Made by a program: the position numbers and the translations under genes. From Sphingobacterium sp. SGR-19 (GTDB taxonomy: Bacteria > Bacteroidota > Bacteroidia > Sphingobacteriales > Sphingobacteriaceae), in assembly GCF_011043555.1 (NCBI RefSeq), contig NZ_JAAKGS010000001.1, forward strand, positions 124,001 through 188,000: a stretch of DNA of 64,000 nt. The letters run 5' to 3'. Positions 26,521 to 34,877 of this stretch are shown piece after piece; the first letter of the stretch is position 1, and each line of letters begins with the position of its first letter. The notes beneath the pieces are model-generated. The model had not been told where the DNA came from. It was given only the letters and a program-made list of their open reading frames with translations, and made no database searches.

Positions 26521-26560
26521 TAAGCGTTTATAAACGTTTATAAGCGTTTACAAACGTTTG
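26521..26560. repeat. Four tandem 10-bp near-palindromes, helically phased
   Basis: Bases 26521-26560 read as four consecutive 10-mers: TAAGCGTTTA, TAAACGTTTA, TAAGCGTTTA, CAAACGTTTG. Each is a palindrome or near-palindrome centred on CG, so the centres recur every 10 bp on one face of the helix. Equivalently it is a 20-bp unit repeated twice with two differences. It lies 25 bp before the ATG of the zinc-ribbon gene and 124 bp from the divergent ssb start. It could be an operator array or an intrinsically bent region; the binding protein is unknown. Confidence 0.65.
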
Positions 26561-26584
26561 TACAGTAAAAGAATTATGTAAAAT

Positions 26585-26947
26585 ATGGAAAAACGGATGT
26601 GTTTAGCTTGTGGCGAGCTAGTTGTTGGACGGTCGGATAAACGCTTTTGCCATGATGCCTGCCGAAATGCTTACAACAATAAACGAAATAGCCTTCCTAA
26701 TAGTTTTGTCCGAAAAATCAATGATATATTGAAGCGTAACCGACAAGTTCTCGGTAAGATATTAGGAAAAGAAAAAATGCAGAAAGTATCTCGTGAAAAA
26801 CTGCTATCTAAAGGATTTGATTTCGATTTCTTTACGAATCAGCTTAGTAATGCCAAAGGGCAGATTTATTTTTTTGTCTATGAATATGGTTATCTGCCGT
26901 TGGACGAGGATGTGTTTCTGGTAGTTCGGCAAAAAACGTCGGAATAA
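26585..26947 (+). CDS. Small zinc-ribbon protein (CxxC-CxxxC)
   Basis: A 120-residue protein whose N terminus holds a zinc-ribbon: CLAC (Cys6, Cys9) and RFCHDACRNAYNNKRN (Cys22, Cys26). This arrangement is a recurrent one in Bacteroidota small proteins related to the DUF2116-type Zn-ribbons. The rest has a basic helical linker and a C-terminal stretch (GQIYFFVYEYGYLPLDEDVFLVV) of beta character. Function unknown; nucleic-acid binding is plausible given four cysteines and a basic middle. It is preceded by the phased 10-bp repeats and followed by a long 3' region ending in a terminator at 27131-27166. Confidence 0.75.
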   Translation: MEKRMCLACGELVVGRSDKRFCHDACRNAYNNKRNSLPNSFVRKINDILKRNRQVLGKILGKEKMQKVSREKLLSKGFDFDFFTNQLSNAKGQIYFFVYEYGYLPLDEDVFLVVRQKTSE

Positions 26948-27079
26948 GTTTAACTTAGAAATGCTCAAGTTCCATTGGTTGATTCTCTCTGGAAAAAATG
27001 GCGCCAAGAAGCGAACTTGGGTAGGATAAAATAGGTGGGGAATTATTTTGCTTTGTTAGATTTTCTTGTTATCTTAGCA

Positions 27080-27166
27080 TTTCATAATTCAGTCCGCTAG
27101 AGCATGGCGGCAAGTTATAATTGGTTAGTGAGACCTCTATCCGCCCGGATGGAGGTCTTCTTTTTT
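27080..27166 (+). terminator. Leader-terminator repeat element, copy 3 (plus strand)
   Basis: The end of the 406-bp gap after the zinc-ribbon gene contains TTTCATAATT, a small hairpin (CCGC...GGCGG), TTATAATTGGTTAGTGAG and then a strong terminator: AGACCTC (27131-27137) plus ATCC pair with GGAT plus GAGGTCT (27152-27158), followed by TTTTTT at 27161-27166. The TTTCATAATT ... TAATTGGTT ... hairpin order is shared with two minus-strand copies at 27183-27285 and 27985-28080. It may be the 3' end of the zinc-ribbon transcript or a small RNA of its own. The stretch 26948-27079 shows nothing else. Confidence 0.5.
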
Positions 27167-27182
27167 ATATTGAAAATTTTAA

Positions 27183-27285
27183 TATCCCGCCTTCTAAAAC
27201 GAAAAATCCTGAAGCGGGGAGCCCCAGGATTTTACCAAACCAATTATTAACCTAAATTATGAAATTATATACTTATAACGTTCGA
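27183..27285 (-). terminator. Leader-terminator repeat element, copy 1, downstream of DUF4230 gene
   Basis: On the minus strand the conserved 30-bp block (27238-27267 on plus, identical to 28032-28061) is followed by the hairpin AAAATCCTG...CAGGATTTT and a T-rich tail. It is in position to end the DUF4230 transcript, whose stop is at 27354. Read on plus, the same stretch is hairpin, AACCAATTATTAACC and an ATG with a 25-codon frame, so a short leader peptide is a possible alternative that I cannot exclude. Confidence 0.5.
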
Positions 27286-27353
27286 GACTGTAAACTATTA
27301 TCTACAACTGATCCTTTAACATTTTTTAACATTTAAGACAGTCCTTCTCTAAT

Positions 27354-27914
27354 TTATTTAAAATGTACGTTTATTTTAGAAAAACCCAATCCTTCTAATA
27401 AAGGCTTAAACACATGAATGGCATTTGCACTAGTCTGTCGCAAAATATCCGAATTTCGTACTTCTTTGTAGATTTCTTTTTCTGCACTTTTAAAGGCTTC
27501 ATCTACCAAAGTAGCTTCGCGGAAGAATGCCATTTTCGTATCATATACTTTCGACGCCTCATGGTCTATTTTGACATAGCATATCTCGGGGTCTGGCAGT
27601 CGTATCGATACCGAATCATCGATTACCTCTATATCTTGTGGAGAGAGTTTTGTCAGGTCTACACACCCCACAGCATCAGCTTTAATAATAAGTAGAACGC
27701 TTGCATCTGGTAAGTACGCGCTAACGTTTTTATGTTCCAATACATCGCTGAACCGATACTTTACCAGCTCCAACTTGCCCATCGCTTCAATGCGTTCGAT
27801 TAGCATTTGATGTTTACTTTCCGATGTCTGCCGATTGCCGTATCGCGCAAGTAAAAACCAGCCAATAACAGCCAAAATAGCTATAAACAACACTATTTTT
27901 AAGAAATTCATCAT
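27354..27914 (-). CDS. DUF4230-domain membrane-anchored protein
   Basis: A 186-residue protein with an N-terminal membrane helix (FLKIVLFIAILAVIGWFLLA) and a DUF4230 domain (PF14014), recognised by GKLELVKYRFSDVLEHKN (about residues 45-63), a VLLIIKADAVGCVDLTKL strand and VSIRLPDPEICYVKIDH (about 103-119). The bulk lies outside the inner membrane. Function is unknown. It is flanked on both sides, in the same orientation, by copies of a leader-terminator repeat about 794 bp apart; the upstream copy could act as an attenuator. Confidence 0.85.
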   Translation of the reverse strand: MMNFLKIVLFIAILAVIGWFLLARYGNRQTSESKHQMLIERIEAMGKLELVKYRFSDVLEHKNVSAYLPDASVLLIIKADAVGCVDLTKLSPQDIEVIDDSVSIRLPDPEICYVKIDHEASKVYDTKMAFFREATLVDEAFKSAEKEIYKEVRNSDILRQTSANAIHVFKPLLEGLGFSKINVHFK

Positions 27915-27984
27915 GAATTATGCTTGTCAAATTATATTCCAATACCGAATAAGTAAGAATGTTTTTACATAGGAGTGACAGCGC

Positions 27985-28080
27985 AAAAATGAAACACCCT
28001 AAAAGCGGGCGCTCTAGGGTGTTTCTCTACTAACCAATTATTAACCTAAATTATGAAATTACATATATAACGTTTTCATT
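27985..28080 (-). ncRNA. Leader-terminator repeat element, copy 2, upstream of DUF4230 gene (small RNA or attenuator)
   Basis: Read on the minus strand this copy contains AACGTTATA, then the 30-bp block shared with copy 1, then ATTGGTTAGTAGAG and a strong hairpin GAAACACCCTA (28024-28014) with TAGGGTGTTTC (28000-27990), followed by ATTTTTG. A terminator here sits 75 bp before the DUF4230 start, with no protein gene upstream on that strand. That fits either a self-contained RNA of about 100 nt or a transcription attenuator. A weak promoter (TTTG, 18 bp, TATTTTTT) can be drawn on the minus strand near 28110-28140. Confidence 0.45.
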
Positions 28081-28092
28081 TGGAGAATAGTA

Positions 28093-28118
28093 TATTTATC
28101 GAAAAAAATAGATAAATA
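28093..28118. promoter_or_regulatory. Inverted repeat upstream of dnaE
   Basis: TATTTATC (28093-28100) and GATAAATA (28111-28118) are perfect 8-bp arms with a 10-bp A-rich spacer. The site is 41 bp upstream of the dnaE -7 box and inside the divergent control region. A regulator site is possible; no family is recognised. Confidence 0.3.
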
Positions 28119-28158
28119 ATTTGACGTACAAACAATGTATTTCCATCCCTTTATTTTT

Positions 28159-28166
28159 TAATTTTG
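28159..28166 (+). promoter_or_regulatory. -7 box of dnaE
   Basis: TAATTTTG fits TAnnTTTG and ends 22 bp before the ATG at 28189. No good -33 TTTG is present at the standard spacing. Confidence 0.4.
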
Positions 28167-28188
28167 TTGAGAAGAGAAAGGGAATTTG

Positions 28189-31100
28189 ATGTATATAATT
28201 TTTGATACGGAGACTACAGGTTTACCGAAGCGTTGGGATGCGCCCATTACAGATACGGATAACTGGCCGCGCTGTATACAAATAGCATGGCAGCTGCATG
28301 ATGAAATGGGGAATCTGGTAGAGCATCAGGATTATTTGATTAAACCAGATGGTTTTAACATTCCGTACGATTCCGAAAAGATCCATGGTATATCAACCGA
28401 GTTGGCCGAAAAAGAAGGTGTCCCGCTAATCGATGTATTGGGCAAATTCAACTCTGCTTTAGCAAAAGCGAAGTTTGTTGTCGGGCAGAATATCGGATTT
28501 GACATCAACATCATGAGAAGCGAACTGTACCGGTATGATGTTAATTCTCCGCTAGCAAATATGCCTGTATTGGATACGTGTACAGAAGTTACTGCAGAAT
28601 TATTAAAACTTCCCGGCGGACGTGGAGGACGTTATAAACTGCCCAACCTTACCGAACTACACAACTATCTATTTGGCGTTCCATTCGCAGAGGCACACAA
28701 TGCTACCGCCGATGTGGAAGCAACAACGCGTTGTTTTTTCGAGCTCATTAGACGGGAAGTTTTTACGCCGGAAGAATTACAGGTAGATACCGGATATTTT
28801 GTTGAATTTAGACAACACAATCCCGACACCGTTGCTTCGGTAGGGTTAAAACATATCAATCTAAAAGCCGCGTCAGATGCTATTCGTGCTGCTCAAAAGA
28901 CGGAAGAACCTACAACCGTTATAGACGAGGAGCTTAAGAAAGCACTAGAGGAGGCAGAGTTTGCCCATCTGCATAACCATTCGCAGTTTTCCGTATTGCA
29001 GTCGACCATTGCCATCCCAGCGTTAGTGGAGGCTGCGGCCAAAGCGAATATGCCAGCAGTGGCACTTACCGACCATGGAAATATGATGGGTGCTTTTCAT
29101 TTTGTTAATCAAGCACTTGGTTATAATAAGGAAATTGAAGCGAAAAACGCAGAAGCATTAGAACGCGGAGAACCACCAGTTGGCCGAACGATTAAACCTA
29201 TTGTAGGCTGCGAGTTTTATGTATGCGAAGACCGGACTGATAAGTCAAGGAAAGATAATGGCTATCAAATTGTCTTTCTGGCAAAGAACCTCAAGGGGTA
29301 CCATAACCTGGCTAAAATGGCGTCGATTGCCTATACGGAAGGATTCTATTATGTGCCTCGTATAGACCGATCGGTGATTGAGCAGTATAAAGAAGATGTC
29401 ATGGTGCTTTCAGGTAACTTATATGGCGAGATACCGAGCAAAGTACTTAATATTGGTGAAACGCAGGCAGAAGAGGCATTGGTATGGTGGAAGGAGCAGT
29501 TTGGGGAAGATTTTTACATCGAACTGATGCGACATGGGCAGGAAGATGAAGACCGGGTAAACCAAACACTAATTCAACTCGCCCGGAGACATGGTGTTAA
29601 GTTAATTGCTACAAACAATACCTATTACGTCAGTAAAGACAATGCACATGCCCACGATATTTTACTTTGTGTGAAAGATGGGGAAAAGCTGTCTACACCA
29701 AAGGGGAGAGGACGCGGTTTCCGTTTCGGATTGCCTAACCAAGAGTACTATTTTAAGTCGACGGCGGAAATGAAACGGGTATTTGCAGATGTACCCGATG
29801 CCATTATTAATATACAGGAAATCTTAGATAAGATAGAAGTTTATTCCTTAAATAGGGATGTCCTCCTGCCCAAATTTATTATTCCAGAGAAGTTCCTGCA
29901 CGCTGAGGATGACTTGGATGGCGGTAAGCGCGGTGAAAATGCATATTTGCGCCATTTGACGTATGAAGGTGCGAAAGAGCGTTATGGAGAAATAACCGAT
30001 ACTATTCGGGAGCGTTTAGATTTCGAATTGGAAACTATCGAAAGAACAGGGTATCCAGGCTATTTTCTTATTGTACACGATTTTATTGACGCGGCTCGGA
30101 AAATGGGTGTTTCAGTGGGGCCGGGACGGGGATCGGCGGCTGGTTCTGCCGTAGCTTATTGTTTGAAGATTACCAATTTGGATCCGATTGAATACGATTT
30201 GCTTTTTGAGCGTTTTTTGAACCCCGACCGTGTTTCCATGCCCGATATTGACATCGACTTTGATGATGAGGGGCGAGGCCGCGTCATGCAATACGTTATC
30301 GATAAATACGGGGCTTCGCAGGTAGCCCAAATTATCACCTATGGTACGATGGCGGCGAAGTCATCTATTCGGGATACGGCACGGGTGCTTGATTTACCTT
30401 TGCAAGATGCCAACGAGATTGCAAAACTTATTCCCAACCTGAAGTTGAGTAAGATTTTCTCGATGGATGATAAAGCGATGAAGGAAGTGTTACGCTCCGA
30501 AGAATTGGAAGCGGTCAACCGTTTAAAATCCTTGGCCGATGGTGCGGGATTAGAAGCGGAAACGATCAAGCAGGCGCGTATTTTAGAGGGGTCTATGCGG
30601 AATACGGGAATCCACGCTTGCGGGGTAATTATCACACCGGACGATATTACGAAGTTTGTGCCGGTATCATTGGCAAAAGATTCCGATCTGTACGTGACGC
30701 AATTTGATAACTCTGTAGTCGAGAGCGCCGGTCTACTAAAGATGGACTTCTTGGGGCTAAAGACGCTTACCTTAATTAAGGATACTGTCGCGAACGTAAA
30801 ATTACGGCATGGTATAGAACTCGATCCCGATAAATTTCCCATCGATGATCTGTTAACGTACGAGCTGTTCCAACGTGGAGAAACGGTTGGTGTGTTCCAA
30901 TACGAATCTCCCGGGATGCAGAAGTACATGAAAGAGTTGAAGCCCACAGTTTTTGCCGACTTGATTGCGATGAACGCTTTATATCGTCCGGGGCCGATGG
31001 AATACATTCCGTCTTTCGTTAAGCGAAAACACGGAATAGAGCCTATTACCTATGACTTGGAAGCGTGTGAGGAGTACCTACAGGAAACGTATGGTATCAC

Positions 31101-32613
31101 CGTCTATCAGGAGCAAGTGATGCTTTTGTCGCAAAAGTTGGCGGGCTTCTCTAAGGGCGACGCTGACGTTTTGCGTAAAGCGATGGGTAAGAAGCAGAAA
31201 GCCGTGTTGGATAAGATGAAACCGAAGTTTATCGAACAGGCGGCAGCAAATGGGCACAGCGCTAAAGTATTGGAGAAAATCTGGACAGACTGGGAAGCTT
31301 TTGCGTCTTATGCCTTCAATAAATCACACTCGACGTGTTATGCTTGGGTAGCCTATCAAACAGCTTATCTCAAAGCCCATTATCCTGCGGAATATATGGC
31401 TGCCGTGCTATCCAACAACATGAACGATATCAAAACGGTGACGTTCTTTATGGAAGAATGCCGACGGATGGGGCTACAGGTGCTCGGTCCAGATGTCAAT
31501 GAATCCTATTATAAGTTTACGGTGAACGATCAGGGAGCAATTCGCTTCGGAATGGGGGCAGTAAAAGGCGTGGGGGCAGGTGCAGTGGATACCATTGTCC
31601 AAACACGCGAAAAGGATGGTAAATATAAATCTGTATTCGACTTGGCCAAACGAGTGGATCTGCGTGCGGCGAATAAAAAAGCATTTGAAAGTTTAGCGTA
31701 TGCCGGTGGTTTTGATAGTTTTACCAGTACCCATCGAGCGCAGTACTTCCATGTGGATGGAGACAATTCTACTGGCTTGGAGAAGGCTATTAAATACGGT
31801 CATCGAGTAAAAGAAAACGAAAACTCCGCGCAAGCGAGTCTCTTTGGTGGGTCAGCAGCAACAGAATTACCGGAGCCTGTATTGGCTCCTTGTCCAGCTT
31901 GGGGACTTATCGAAAAACTTAAATATGAAAAAGATGTTATTGGTATCTATTTAACCAGCCATCCGCTGGATAACTATAAATTTGAGATAAAGCACTTCTG
32001 CCACAACAAGGTGATAGATCTCCAATTGATCAACAAGGTTAAAGCGAGTGAGGTAGAGGAAGAGGTACTTTTGGAGTTTAACCGGATAAAAAACAAAGAA
32101 GTGGTTGTTGGTGGCATCATTGCCGTAGCGAATCATAGAGTAGCAAAATCCGGGAAACCATTTGGGTCGTTTATTATAGAGGACTACAGCGAATCCTTTG
32201 AGATTATGGTGTTTGGAGAGGATTACGTCAAGTTTCGAGGATACTTACAAGAAGGTTTTTTTGTGCAGATCAGGGGACTGGTACAAGAACGCTTCAGACA
32301 GGCAGGCAATTGGGGCTTTGAATTAAAAAACATACAGTTACTTTCCGACTTACGGGACAAAATGGCGAAATCATTTACCATACAATGCCCCCTTCACTTG
32401 TTGAATGAACAGTTTGTCCATCAAATGTATACCTTGGTTGAATCAACAAAAACGGAAGGAACGGAATGCAACTGCCAGCTGAAATTTAAAATTTTAGATG
32501 TACAGGATGAGCTGGCTATAGAAATGCCCGCCAAATCATTGAAGATAAATCTCACGAACGACTTTTTGGACGGTTTGGAAAAATTTGAAGGTGTTAATTA
32601 TAGATTAAATTGA
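28189..32613 (+). CDS. dnaE: DNA polymerase III alpha subunit with N-terminal DnaQ-like 3'-5' exonuclease domain
   Basis: A 1474-residue replicative polymerase. Residues about 1-190 form a DnaQ/DEDDh exonuclease: FDTETTG (D and E), FDINIMRSELYR and AEAHNATADVEAT (H and D) are all kept, so proofreading looks active. The PHP domain begins at LHNHSQFSVLQS (about 265) with LTDHGNMMGAFHF. The polymerase core shows GPGRGSAAGSAVAYC (about 645) and the catalytic PDIDIDFDDEGRG (about 684). An OB-fold (VVVGGIIAVANHR, about 1305) is near the C terminus. The ATG at 28189 is chosen over an in-frame TTG at 28186. It is about 200 residues longer than stand-alone DnaE because of the exonuclease. Single gene before trxA. 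Confidence 0.95.
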   Translation: MYIIFDTETTGLPKRWDAPITDTDNWPRCIQIAWQLHDEMGNLVEHQDYLIKPDGFNIPYDSEKIHGISTELAEKEGVPLIDVLGKFNSALAKAKFVVGQNIGFDINIMRSELYRYDVNSPLANMPVLDTCTEVTAELLKLPGGRGGRYKLPNLTELHNYLFGVPFAEAHNATADVEATTRCFFELIRREVFTPEELQVDTGYFVEFRQHNPDTVASVGLKHINLKAASDAIRAAQKTEEPTTVIDEELKKALEEAEFAHLHNHSQFSVLQSTIAIPALVEAAAKANMPAVALTDHGNMMGAFHFVNQALGYNKEIEAKNAEALERGEPPVGRTIKPIVGCEFYVCEDRTDKSRKDNGYQIVFLAKNLKGYHNLAKMASIAYTEGFYYVPRIDRSVIEQYKEDVMVLSGNLYGEIPSKVLNIGETQAEEALVWWKEQFGEDFYIELMRHGQEDEDRVNQTLIQLARRHGVKLIATNNTYYVSKDNAHAHDILLCVKDGEKLSTPKGRGRGFRFGLPNQEYYFKSTAEMKRVFADVPDAIINIQEILDKIEVYSLNRDVLLPKFIIPEKFLHAEDDLDGGKRGENAYLRHLTYEGAKERYGEITDTIRERLDFELETIERTGYPGYFLIVHDFIDAARKMGVSVGPGRGSAAGSAVAYCLKITNLDPIEYDLLFERFLNPDRVSMPDIDIDFDDEGRGRVMQYVIDKYGASQVAQIITYGTMAAKSSIRDTARVLDLPLQDANEIAKLIPNLKLSKIFSMDDKAMKEVLRSEELEAVNRLKSLADGAGLEAETIKQARILEGSMRNTGIHACGVIITPDDITKFVPVSLAKDSDLYVTQFDNSVVESAGLLKMDFLGLKTLTLIKDTVANVKLRHGIELDPDKFPIDDLLTYELFQRGETVGVFQYESPGMQKYMKELKPTVFADLIAMNALYRPGPMEYIPSFVKRKHGIEPITYDLEACEEYLQETYGITVYQEQVMLLSQKLAGFSKGDADVLRKAMGKKQKAVLDKMKPKFIEQAAANGHSAKVLEKIWTDWEAFASYAFNKSHSTCYAWVAYQTAYLKAHYPAEYMAAVLSNNMNDIKTVTFFMEECRRMGLQVLGPDVNESYYKFTVNDQGAIRFGMGAVKGVGAGAVDTIVQTREKDGKYKSVFDLAKRVDLRAANKKAFESLAYAGGFDSFTSTHRAQYFHVDGDNSTGLEKAIKYGHRVKENENSAQASLFGGSAATELPEPVLAPCPAWGLIEKLKYEKDVIGIYLTSHPLDNYKFEIKHFCHNKVIDLQLINKVKASEVEEEVLLEFNRIKNKEVVVGGIIAVANHRVAKSGKPFGSFIIEDYSESFEIMVFGEDYVKFRGYLQEGFFVQIRGLVQERFRQAGNWGFELKNIQLLSDLRDKMAKSFTIQCPLHLLNEQFVHQMYTLVESTKTEGTECNCQLKFKILDVQDELAIEMPAKSLKINLTNDFLDGLEKFEGVNYRLN

Positions 32614-32667
32614 TAGGCTATAAAAATTTGTGAAGAGCAGATGACGATTATCTATAGTCAAATTTTC

Positions 32668-32675
32668 TATCTTTG
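32668..32675 (+). promoter_or_regulatory. -7 box of trxA
   Basis: TATCTTTG matches TAnnTTTG and ends 36 bp upstream of the ATG at 32712. The -33 element is not clear. Confidence 0.45.
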
Positions 32676-32711
32676 TTTAATTGTATAAGAGAAATCAGAA
32701 AAATTAATATT

Positions 32712-33029
32712 ATGGCATTAGAAATTACAGATAGCAATTTTGAAGAGCTTGTTCTTAAATCAGATAAACCTGTTTTAATTGATTTTTGGGCAGAATGGTG
32801 TGGCCCTTGCCGTATGGTTGGTCCCGTAGTAGATGAAATCGCGACGGAATATGAAGGACAAGCGGTAGTAGGAAAAGTAAATGTGGATAATAATCCGGAC
32901 ATTTCTGTTAAATATGGTATTCGCAATATTCCCGCTTTGTTGTTCTTCAAAAACGGCGAAATTGTTGATAAGCAGATTGGTGCTGTACCCAAATCTGTTT
33001 TGGTAGAGAAGTTAAGTAAACAACTTTAA
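32712..33029 (+). CDS. trxA: Thioredoxin
   Basis: A 105-residue cytosolic thioredoxin with the canonical active site DFWAEWCGPCRMVGP (redox Cys pair WCGPC near residue 30), the cis-proline loop GIRNIPALLFFKNGE and the usual C-terminal helix. It keeps protein thiols reduced with thioredoxin reductase. The open frame runs upstream to 32673, but that part overlaps the promoter, and the ATG at 32712 gives the standard start ALEITDSNFEELV. A good terminator follows. Confidence 0.96.
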   Translation: MALEITDSNFEELVLKSDKPVLIDFWAEWCGPCRMVGPVVDEIATEYEGQAVVGKVNVDNNPDISVKYGIRNIPALLFFKNGEIVDKQIGAVPKSVLVEKLSKQL

Positions 33030-33045
33030 ACATCCCGAAGAAAAT

Positions 33046-33082
33046 AAAAAAAGCCGGTCTTTCAACAAGAACGGCTTTTTTT
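33046..33082 (+). terminator. Intrinsic terminator of trxA
   Basis: AAAAAAAGCCG (33046-33056) pairs with CGGCTTTTTTT (33072-33082); an inner TCTT/AAGA pairing extends the stem. It lies 17 bp after the trxA stop. Confidence 0.85.
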
Positions 33083-33142
33083 ATCTTCGCTTAAAACAGA
33101 TTTATTGTATATTCGTTTTTTTCAATCAAACAGCGCTATACC

Positions 33143-33706
33143 ATGAGTAATAAAATGAAACTCTCGCAGGAACAAACAGACGAGCTTCTCGAAACTTTGA
33201 AAACACGGTTTGAAAAAAATAGAAACCGCCATCCTGATTTGGATTGGGCAAAAATACAGGAAAGGCTCGTTGCCAGCCCTAGAAAGCTTTGGTCTCTTCA
33301 TCAAATGGAGGAAACGGGAGGCGAACCGGATGTAATAGATTACCAAAAGGAGACGGATGAATATGTATTTTGTGATTGTGTGGCGGAAAGCCCAAAAGGG
33401 AGAAGGAGTGTCTGCTATGATCCCGAAGCACTGGAATCCAGAAAAGAACATAAGCCTAAACATAGCGCTGTAGGAATGGCTGCTGAAATGGGAATCGACC
33501 TTTTAACCGAAGAACAATACCGCGCGCTACAGACACTTGGAAAGTTTGATGCTAAAACTTCCAGTTGGGTATTGACACCATCTGCCATCCGAGAAAAAGG
33601 CGGTGCTATTTTCGGAGATTGGCGATACGGTCAGGTTTTTATTTACCATAATGGCGCAGAGTCCTACTACGCTGCCCGCGGTTTTCGAGGTATATTAACG
33701 CTTTAA
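33143..33706 (+). CDS. DUF4256-domain protein
   Basis: A 187-residue soluble protein matching DUF4256 over its length. Characteristic runs are LLETLKTRFEKNRNRHPDLDW (about residues 15-35), LWSLHQMEETGGEPDVI (about 49-65), CVAESPKGRRSVCYDPEALESR (about 78-99) and a C-terminal AIFGDWRYGQVFIYHNGAESYY. There is no leader or membrane segment. Function unknown in all members. It ends 28 bp before the convergent SMP-30 gene. Confidence 0.88.
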   Translation: MSNKMKLSQEQTDELLETLKTRFEKNRNRHPDLDWAKIQERLVASPRKLWSLHQMEETGGEPDVIDYQKETDEYVFCDCVAESPKGRRSVCYDPEALESRKEHKPKHSAVGMAAEMGIDLLTEEQYRALQTLGKFDAKTSSWVLTPSAIREKGGAIFGDWRYGQVFIYHNGAESYYAARGFRGILTL

Positions 33707-33733
33707 GAGCTGTAAATAAACCTCCGGAAGATG

Positions 33734-34744
33734 TTATTTAAGTCCAATACGTAACACCTTTCCACTATTGGTTATATACAATGTTTTCTCATCGGAAGAC
33801 AAAGCCACATTGGAAGCGGCCTCATCCAACGCGATTTTACCAAGTACTTTGGCTGTGCTGTCGAATATCCATATGCCGCCAGGACCGCTTGCATACACGA
33901 TGCCATTGCTGTCGATCTTCAAACCATCCGGTAATCCCGGTAACCCACCGCGTTCGTTCGTCGCACTGTAAAATAGTTTCGGTGTTACAGCGGTGTCTGT
34001 CAAATCCAATATATACCAATTCGCAGCGTTAGGATCGGAATTGCCGATCAACAGCTTTTGTCCGTCCGGAAAAAATGCGATACCATTGGGTTTACTAATC
34101 TTATCGGTCAACAACATAACTTCACCGTTTTGTTTTACTTTATATACACCGTTAAAAGGTATTTCCTTCTCGGGATCATCGTCACGCTGTGTGGGCAATC
34201 CATAAGGCGGGTCTGTGAAAAATAACACACCTTCCTTATTGTACACCGCATCATTGGGACTATTGAGACGTTTATCATCATATTTATCTACTAGAGAAAT
34301 AAAGTTTGATTTAGGTTGCTGTAACGTGGCATCCATTCGGGCGATCTGACGGTTACCATGTTGACACAACACCAGGTTTCCGAGATCATCTAACAATAAG
34401 CCATTGCTGCCTGGCTCCTTACGTCGATTAGGATGATCACTCGTATCGCCACTAGGTTTTACATAAACTTCACTTCCGTCTTCCGTCGTCCACTTGTAAA
34501 TCGTATTCGTCGGCACATCCGAGAACAATAACATTTGCTCACTTTCGATCCATAGCGGTCCTTCACTCCATTCAAAGCCTTCGGCAATAATTTCTGCTAT
34601 TGCAGAACTGTCGATAATAGCATCCAGAGCTGCATCATAGCGCTCAATGTGACCGGTTGTGTCGTATGTCATTTGTTTAGATTGTTGAGGGTTATTACAA
34701 GAAAATACGGTAATCAAAATATAAGGAATAAATGCAAGCTTCAT
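33734..34744 (-). CDS. SMP-30/gluconolactonase family lipoprotein
   Basis: A 336-residue six-bladed beta-propeller of the SMP-30/gluconolaconase/LRE family. The leader AFIPYILITVFSC carries a lipobox. The metal-site motifs are visible: the Glu in EGFEWSEGPLWIES (about residue 60), LNSPNDAVYNKEGVLFFTDPPYG (about 160) and ISKPNGIAFFPDGQKLLIGNSD (about 205). The expected reaction is hydrolysis of an aldonolactone at a divalent metal; the physiological substrate is unknown. Periplasmic or outer-membrane-anchored. Divergent from htpG. Confidence 0.88.
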   Translation of the reverse strand: MKLAFIPYILITVFSCNNPQQSKQMTYDTTGHIERYDAALDAIIDSSAIAEIIAEGFEWSEGPLWIESEQMLLFSDVPTNTIYKWTTEDGSEVYVKPSGDTSDHPNRRKEPGSNGLLLDDLGNLVLCQHGNRQIARMDATLQQPKSNFISLVDKYDDKRLNSPNDAVYNKEGVLFFTDPPYGLPTQRDDDPEKEIPFNGVYKVKQNGEVMLLTDKISKPNGIAFFPDGQKLLIGNSDPNAANWYILDLTDTAVTPKLFYSATNERGGLPGLPDGLKIDSNGIVYASGPGGIWIFDSTAKVLGKIALDEAASNVALSSDEKTLYITNSGKVLRIGLK

Positions 34745-34877
34745 CGTTGGGTATGTTTGTGACTGTCTAAATTACATTTTTTCTTTCGATAACTGTCATC
34801 CTGTCCTAAAAAAGACAAATGGAATGCTCCTTGATATGATTCTAATTGATTTTTTATAGACAAAAACTAAATAATAT

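Noticed and set aside
26521-26560. The 10-bp repeats as a replication origin (iterons)
   Set aside because: No replication initiator gene, DnaA boxes or plasmid genes are nearby; ssb alone is not enough.
27259-27336. 25-codon frame (MKLYTYNVRD...) after the plus-strand reading of repeat copy 1
   Set aside because: The second copy of the same repeat stops after five codons, and the hairpin tails favour the minus strand, so a conserved leader peptide is not supported.
30339-31007. 222-codon minus-strand frame inside dnaE
   Set aside because: It is a shadow of the conserved dnaE coding sequence; composition is Ser/Ile-rich and shows no family.
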